A DNA stretch of 47,339 nt, from assembly GCA_964544145.1 (NCBI GenBank), contig CAZJAT010000014.1:1-47339 (forward strand). Reading direction: 5' to 3'. Of this stretch, positions 44,101 to 47,339 are shown piece by piece. Positions within the stretch are counted from its first letter, which is position 1. Each line of letters opens with the position of its first letter. The DNA is from CAZJAT01 sp964544145 (GTDB taxonomy: Bacteria > Hydrothermota > 32-111). The position numbers and the translations under genes were made by a program. Below the pieces are notes generated by a model, which did no database searches, was not told where the DNA came from, and was given only the letters and a program-made list of their open reading frames with translations.

Positions 44101-44863
44101 TATTGCCAATGATTCCTGCAAATCCCCTCTGAAGCGTGAGACCGCATTTTATTGGTATTTTCTCAATAAATGCCAATTGCTTTAATTCATATATTAATTC
44201 ATATAACTGCACCTGGGCATTTTCAACAACCAATGGTATACCTGCTCCCAAAAGAATCATCCACCCCTTATCGGCATATTCAATTTTATTTAAATAAATC
44301 TTTTTAGTTTCGCATAATTCAGCCAATCTCTCTATTATTGGTTTCACTTTCTGCAGACTATTCTCTGCACTTATATTTATAAATCCTATGGGTAATATCC
44401 TCAATTCACCTTTAAAACCATTAATCATCATATCAACAATTTCATGTGGATAAGTTGGATTAAGCAGCTTAGTAATCTCTGCAAAACCGATCTTGCTTTT
44501 ATCCGGAGAAAAGAAAAGAATTTTGCTTTTTTTTGACTCTATTATGTGGGGAAAATATGGTCTACTGAATATCTCCGTTTTTACTGACAGATTTGTTCTG
44601 TTTTCATTATTATAATACCTGATTTGTTCATTAAACTGACAAGAGCACTCTTTCATCCTTTTTGCATCAATAGTAAATAATATAGCATCACCGGCAAAAT
44701 GCAGCACTATTCCATTATTTTTTTCAATTGTATCTATAATCAAACCGAACAAACCATTCACTAAATCTGATACTTGTTCAGCTCCATATCTGGACTTTTT
44801 AATCAATGATGCCGTTATTTGTGTAAATCCCGAGATATCGGCAAATGCAAATATTCTGCTCAT
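41186..44863 (-). CDS. Soluble-adenylyl-cyclase-like protein: tandem cyclase domains, AAA/STAND ATPase, TPR-like tail
   Basis: 1,225 residues, no membrane segment. C1 cyclase domain about 1-165 with metal-binding D9 (FADISGFTQ) and D59 (HFAGDAILF). C2 about 175-320 with ADKGWM (K199 at the adenine-binding lysine position of mammalian sAC) and GSNVNLAARI (N268, R272, transition-state residues). Walker A GEGGIGKTT at 354-362 and Walker B VLVIDDAH about 428-435 mark a STAND-type ATPase, followed by about 600 residues of TPR-like helices. All residues for cyclic AMP formation across the C1-C2 interface seem present. It overlaps the half-cyclase gene (ATGA). Signal and targets unknown. Confidence 0.9.
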   Translation of the reverse strand: MSRIFAFADISGFTQITASLIKKSRYGAEQVSDLVNGLFGLIIDTIEKNNGIVLHFAGDAILFTIDAKRMKECSCQFNEQIRYYNNENRTNLSVKTEIFSRPYFPHIIESKKSKILFFSPDKSKIGFAEITKLLNPTYPHEIVDMMINGFKGELRILPIGFINISAENSLQKVKPIIERLAELCETKKIYLNKIEYADKGWMILLGAGIPLVVENAQVQLYELIYELKQLAFIEKIPIKCGLTLQRGFAGIIGNKKRWEFTYLGSNVNLAARIAVNADPYTILCDKSYAESMSEQYEIDERKQYIYKGFKNKCTVCTVKKSNKDNTNIFVGREYEIKRALMHMKNEYASIIVTGEGGIGKTTFVKQLELSMKEPFVRVSGERRELPFSTFKGIRESILPYCKPGTIIKGNDLKTVFFNSIDALREQIVLVIDDAHLRDEESEKLIKWLIYEGNEKIKIIIIQRPIRKIRFHRSKLSKYNNISIGLNGFSISVIEIMFKKYFGAIPDSKTLQHIFGISHGNPLYISQLINYLVKNNMVRVKGNKLHFNIDLENIPYSLRELILMKFDSLKSIEKRFVETGSIIGEEFRTEIPANIEGIKRTDSIIAKALESKLLDKKRNDIVAFYHAIIRETIFDRMLKKDVRDICERIGEYFSKSSIGMDLLQAARFYGLAGNRRATDMFIAAGQKFLYAHQYEYVIHSVKNALRSNPSDLQLENILQLLKCVYEYNIDLETVELAYRAVEKIKFKTNNPEYLLIIGSLFIETQRNVEKARKLKNLYVQRYGNDVSSLLLEGEILNAEERTAESRVIYTSLLSKTKNNTEKMKILISFAYLSFILRSDRNDTLYCVNEMKKMVSQIKDEIIIRDYCWFMMTYYLHLNDMKKAAFYAYKADKLAKKTNDAKSIKRLYNVYSIIYGSKAITLKSGRLNRLSIKYAEKLYNSVKREMQMNDMPLITTNLAVQYMKTGNSKKAMKLYYEGLLYGMEINHYIEIPYNKGIIAGLALKRNASELAVKLSKDIFENYTHSDMKAYAGTILYLTENRKKEYKLALKSADLSLKAGHSLPYVFHYSCLFDYYFIHNDIKNMNKWKQNAQRFIAQSRLRPTQKSEIEEKINIVNMLNSKPSKKYIDKYLMRCMEINYYSETGLQYILVLAQNASSQECVSYAKMGLKYAKKLLLPDYIEQFNNLLINSNYNKMYYKKKNQNNRNIINRLNNVSEISDFIDIITSL

Positions 44864-45198
44864 ATAATCTTTTTACGATAAATATTTACAGGATTGGATG
44901 TTCCCTTTACCTTAATAGGCTCCAGGGTTCTGTATTTCACTTCTTCATTCAAATATGAAATCACGGCATCAGATACAATTATAGGGATATTTATAACATT
45001 TGCAGGTGATTGAAGACACAATGCCAAATTAACATTATTGCCTATAACTGTATAATAAAGATTGAATGTTGTATCCCTGTAAATATTAATATTTGGCCAT
45101 TTAATATTGTTTCCTCCAGCAGGAAGCACCTTGAATTCATAGGAAAAAAGAGAAAGAAAAATCAAACTCAATAATAATATAATATATAATTTTCTCAT
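44860..45198 (-). CDS. Signal peptide joined to the C-terminal half of a class III cyclase domain
   Basis: 112 residues. Residues 1-19 form a clear signal peptide (MRKLYIILLLSLIFLSLFS). From about residue 48 the sequence matches the last part of a class III nucleotide cyclase domain: YTVIGNNVNLALCLQ, then IPIIVSDAVI, and LEPIKVKGTSNPVNIYR. The metal-binding half is missing, and the transition-state Arg of NLAARLQ is replaced (NLALCLQ), so it cannot be an active cyclase. It precedes the sAC-like gene with a 4-base overlap and has a consensus promoter that leaves no leader. It could be a remnant of a larger cyclase after an internal deletion, or a working exported protein. Confidence 0.72.
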   Translation of the reverse strand: MRKLYIILLLSLIFLSLFSYEFKVLPAGGNNIKWPNINIYRDTTFNLYYTVIGNNVNLALCLQSPANVINIPIIVSDAVISYLNEEVKYRTLEPIKVKGTSNPVNIYRKKII

Positions 45199-45204
45199 AT
45201 TCAG

Positions 45205-45232
45205 ATTATATTATATTAATTATTATTGTCAA
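45205..45232 (-). promoter_or_regulatory. Consensus promoter of the half-cyclase/sAC-like operon, leaderless arrangement
   Basis: TTGACA (45232-45227), 16-base spacer, TATAAT (45210-45205), then six bases and the ATG at 45198. There is no ribosome site. Both hexamers are perfect. Confidence 0.75.
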
Positions 45233-45237
45233 TAAAT

Positions 45238-46266
45238 TCATAATATTTTTAGTAAAATATAGATTAATTCACATAAAGAAATGGATAAAAACATAGAAAA
45301 CAATAGAACAGCAACAGATCTCTTTGTTGGATATTTAATTGATTTGATAATAAAATTCATTTCATTCTTCTTAATCCATTTTTTTCTCATCTCAATGAAT
45401 TCCTTATGCGGAAATTTTTCCATGAGCCGTTTAAGTAATTCAATGTGAAAATTATGATAATATGGGGAACAAATATTCCCGATTCTGTCATAATAGGAAA
45501 ATCCTTCCCTGTCAAATTCATTGATATTTGATTTTATAGCATTTATGCCTTTTTCAACTAATTTCTTCGCATTTTCATTGTTGGATATTTCATAGAATTC
45601 ATTTATACAGAGTACTGCCGATATCATACCATTGAGAATATATGGGGGTTCAATATCCTCTGACGCATATTCTTCATACCACCAATTGTTCTCATCTATT
45701 ATTATTCTGACTCCCCCATCTTTGATTTCTCTATTAAATGCATGCATTACTGTTTCAGCATATTTTATGTATACAACATTATTACTCAATTTGTAAGCCC
45801 TTACAAATAATTGCATTAATCGTCCATACACAAGGGCAGATCTCCATATCCCTTTTATCCTATAGGGCGGCCATACAAAATGAAGCTCTGCCGAGAAATG
45901 ACTGTTTTTTATATGTCTTCCGGCAGCCATGTCTGCATAATTCAATATTTTCTTAATATTATCATTGCTGCACTTTTTTTCATCATATAATTTATCTGCT
46001 AACCAGCATAATACAATTGGGTTATATTGATATCCAATATTGACATTATTTCTTCTGCCATAATTATAAAGCGGATATCCTTGGTCATCCACTATGAGAC
46101 CATATGCTAATCCTCTTGTTGTGATTCTATCATATAAAAATTGGAAAATACGATGAAATATCTTTTCAAACCTATTCCCGAATATAAAAATCAGAGCAAT
46201 ACCTGAGCAAATTACTATTATCTGTTCAATATAAATATTCACATTATCATTATATTTGAATTTCAT
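45238..46266 (-). CDS. Membrane-anchored glucuronyl C5-epimerase-like protein
   Basis: 342 residues. Hydrophobic segments near residues 13-31 and 317-340 flank an alpha/alpha-barrel-like domain. The middle resembles the C-terminal domain of heparosan glucuronyl C5-epimerases: YGLIVDDQGYPLYNYG, WWYEEYASEDIEPPYILNGMISAVL, and a SYYDRIGNICSPYYHNFHI stretch with conserved Tyr and His. Such enzymes flip uronic acid residues within a polysaccharide chain, so this one may modify the surface polymer. No ribosome site before the ATG; a TATTGA lies 6 bases upstream but without a -35 box. It lies between the half-cyclase promoter and the hydrogenase terminator. Confidence 0.72.
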   Translation of the reverse strand: MKFKYNDNVNIYIEQIIVICSGIALIFIFGNRFEKIFHRIFQFLYDRITTRGLAYGLIVDDQGYPLYNYGRRNNVNIGYQYNPIVLCWLADKLYDEKKCSNDNIKKILNYADMAAGRHIKNSHFSAELHFVWPPYRIKGIWRSALVYGRLMQLFVRAYKLSNNVVYIKYAETVMHAFNREIKDGGVRIIIDENNWWYEEYASEDIEPPYILNGMISAVLCINEFYEISNNENAKKLVEKGINAIKSNINEFDREGFSYYDRIGNICSPYYHNFHIELLKRLMEKFPHKEFIEMRKKWIKKNEMNFIIKSIKYPTKRSVAVLLFSMFLSISLCELIYILLKIL

Positions 46267-46277
46267 ATTTAATCAAT

Positions 46278-46306
46278 AAAAAAAGCCGGCAATTGCCGGC
46301 TTTTTT
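46278..46306 (-). terminator. Intrinsic terminator after the hydrogenase gene
   Basis: GCCGGC-AATT-GCCGGC stem (46285-46300) with A and T runs on the two sides. On the minus strand it follows the hydrogenase stop by about 20 bases and ends just upstream of the epimerase-like gene. Confidence 0.88.
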
Positions 46307-46325
46307 CAATATCTGAATTGATCTA

Positions 46326-47339
46326 TTATATCAATTCACTTCTATCAGTATATTTAGTATGAAGCAGTTTGTGTGCTTTTTCTGAATAAGGTGCTCCAAG
46401 GAATTCCTTATAAAGCTTTGCAACAGCAGGATTATGATGAGAGCATCGGAATTCAAGCATTTCCTTATCTTCTTTATACAGACCTGCTGCCCTTGTGCTC
46501 CTACATGAGAGATCACATCCGTGGGGCTGTCCGCCTCCGCCTACACATCCGCCCGGGCATGCCATAATTTCAATAAAATGGTATTTGCTTACTCCATCCT
46601 TTGCAATCTGCCCTTTTACTTTATCCAGTAATCCCCTTGCATTTGCAAGACCATGCGCTACTGCTACATTGATTGTAAATTCATTGACACCAAGTGCCGC
46701 CTTTAAATCCTTATTCAATGGGATGGTCACAGAAGCTTCCTTCACTCCTTCCAGTCCCCTTACAGGTAAAATATCAAGATTGCCCAATTCTTCACCGGCA
46801 ATCACAAAATACGCTGTTCTCAATGCTGCTTCCATAACACCGCCTGTTGCACCGAAAATTGTACCTGCTCCTGTATATGCACCCATAAGATCTTCTGCCG
46901 GTTCATCCGGTAATGATGCAAAATCAATACCTGCTTCCTTGATCATTCGCTGGATCTCTCTTGTTGTCAATACAATATCAACATCCTGATAACCACTGTC
47001 TCTCATCTCCGGTCTGTCTGCTTCGTATTTTTTTGCAGTACACGGCATAATTGAAACAGAAACAATCTTTGAAGGATCAATACCTGACTGCTCAGGATAA
47101 TATGTTTTTGCCAGTGTGCCGAACATCTGCTGAGGAGATTTTGCTGATGAGACATGATGCTTAATATCCGGGAAATATGTTTCCATGAATTTAACCCATC
47201 CGGGTGAACATGATGTAATAACAGGTATACCTGTAAAATCATTCTTTGTTAAAGCTTCTGTCAATCTGTGTACGACCTCTGTTCCCTCTTCCATAATGGT
47301 AAGGTCTGCAGAAAAGTTTGTGTCAAAGACCCTGTCAAA
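46326..47339 (-). CDS. [FeFe]-hydrogenase catalytic subunit, H-cluster and small-subunit region (5' end outside window)
   Basis: 338 codons visible; the frame stays open to the window edge (FDRVFDTNFSADLTIMEEGTE upstream of the first ATG), so the N-terminal ferredoxin-like part is cut off. All three H-cluster motifs are here: L1 TSCSPGW, L2 MPCTAKKYE, L3 ACPGGCVGGGGQP. The end carries the HydSS small-subunit domain (FLGAPYSEKAHKLLHTKY). This is the HydA/HndD type that works with NADH- and ferredoxin-binding partners in bifurcating or NADH-linked hydrogenases. It makes or takes up hydrogen in the cytoplasm. Partner genes would lie to the right, outside the window. Confidence 0.96.
   Translation of the reverse strand, partial: FDRVFDTNFSADLTIMEEGTEVVHRLTEALTKNDFTGIPVITSCSPGWVKFMETYFPDIKHHVSSAKSPQQMFGTLAKTYYPEQSGIDPSKIVSVSIMPCTAKKYEADRPEMRDSGYQDVDIVLTTREIQRMIKEAGIDFASLPDEPAEDLMGAYTGAGTIFGATGGVMEAALRTAYFVIAGEELGNLDILPVRGLEGVKEASVTIPLNKDLKAALGVNEFTINVAVAHGLANARGLLDKVKGQIAKDGVSKYHFIEIMACPGGCVGGGGQPHGCDLSCRSTRAAGLYKEDKEMLEFRCSHHNPAVAKLYKEFLGAPYSEKAHKLLHTKYTDRSELI

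Noticed and set aside
46264..46278. TATTGA six bases before the ATG of the epimerase-like gene as another leaderless promoter
   Set aside because: No -35-like box at 15-18 bases upstream; the region there is the hydrogenase terminator stem. Left as unproven.
1..47339. CRISPR array or tRNA/rRNA genes
   Set aside because: No regular short repeats with spacers, no cloverleaf-forming stretches with T-loop signatures, and no rRNA-like blocks were seen on either strand.

Overview
The window reads as a piece of an AT-rich genome from an anaerobic, two-membrane (diderm) bacterium. Anaerobic life is suggested by an [FeFe]-hydrogenase catalytic subunit cut by the right edge, a class-I-type hybrid cluster protein, glutamate dehydrogenases and a His-type (sulfide-using) Thi4. 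An outer membrane is suggested by lipoproteins, a Wza/Wzz/Wzx/Wzy-type surface polysaccharide cluster, and two secreted proteins whose C-termini look like type IX secretion (Por-type) sorting tails. The mix fits a fermentative member of an FCB-like candidate phylum, but I cannot name the phylum from sequence alone. Genes are densely packed, often overlapping by 4 to 38 bases.

Layout. 37-4196 (minus): secreted lamin-tail/phospholipase-D protein followed by two family-2 glycosyltransferases. 4272-5294: a REP-associated tyrosine transposase gene bounded by a perfect 20-bp inverted repeat. 5317-6414 (plus): M29 aminopeptidase. 6496-9154 (minus): Cys-rich small protein, active glutamate dehydrogenase and a catalytically impaired dehydrogenase paralogue (with a 100-N scaffold gap), behind a good sigma-54 promoter. 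9333-11707 (minus): Rrf2 regulator, hybrid cluster protein and a cupin, with a perfect palindromic operator over the promoter. 12112-16338: small heat shock protein, two lipoproteins, EIIA-Ntr-like protein and CPA2 antiporter with CBS domains. 16335-21008 (minus): soluble histidine kinase, NtrC-type regulator and DUF885 peptidase. 21077-24307 (minus): thiamine operon thi4, thiE fusion and thiC under a TPP riboswitch. 24350-25822: transglutaminase-like/TPR lipoprotein. 25910-34531: asparagine-synthetase-like gene facing a six-gene surface polysaccharide operon. 34532-41171 (minus): one long run of S8 protease, lipoprotein, purE, tsaC, cupin, pmbA and tldD. 41186-45232: a soluble-adenylyl-cyclase-like protein preceded by a signal-peptide half-cyclase. 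45238-46266: membrane-anchored glucuronyl C5-epimerase-like protein. 46326-47339: hydrogenase.

How the genes work together. Peptidases (M29, DUF885) and glutamate dehydrogenase point to amino acid fermentation with electrons leaving as hydrogen. The NtrC-type regulator and the sigma-54 promoter of the dehydrogenase operon show that sigma-54 control is used here. The Rrf2-Hcp unit looks like a nitrosative or redox stress response.

The most interesting observations concern gene expression signals and broken or rebuilt enzymes. Several promoters place the -10 box 5-6 bases before an ATG that has no Shine-Dalgarno sequence (leaderless candidates). Two genes have a strong Shine-Dalgarno followed only by AUU/AUC codons. 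One dehydrogenase has lost its catalytic lysine, and one protein joins a signal peptide to the C-terminal half of a nucleotide cyclase. All coordinates and motif spacings were counted by eye; family assignments are from motif recognition, without database searches.
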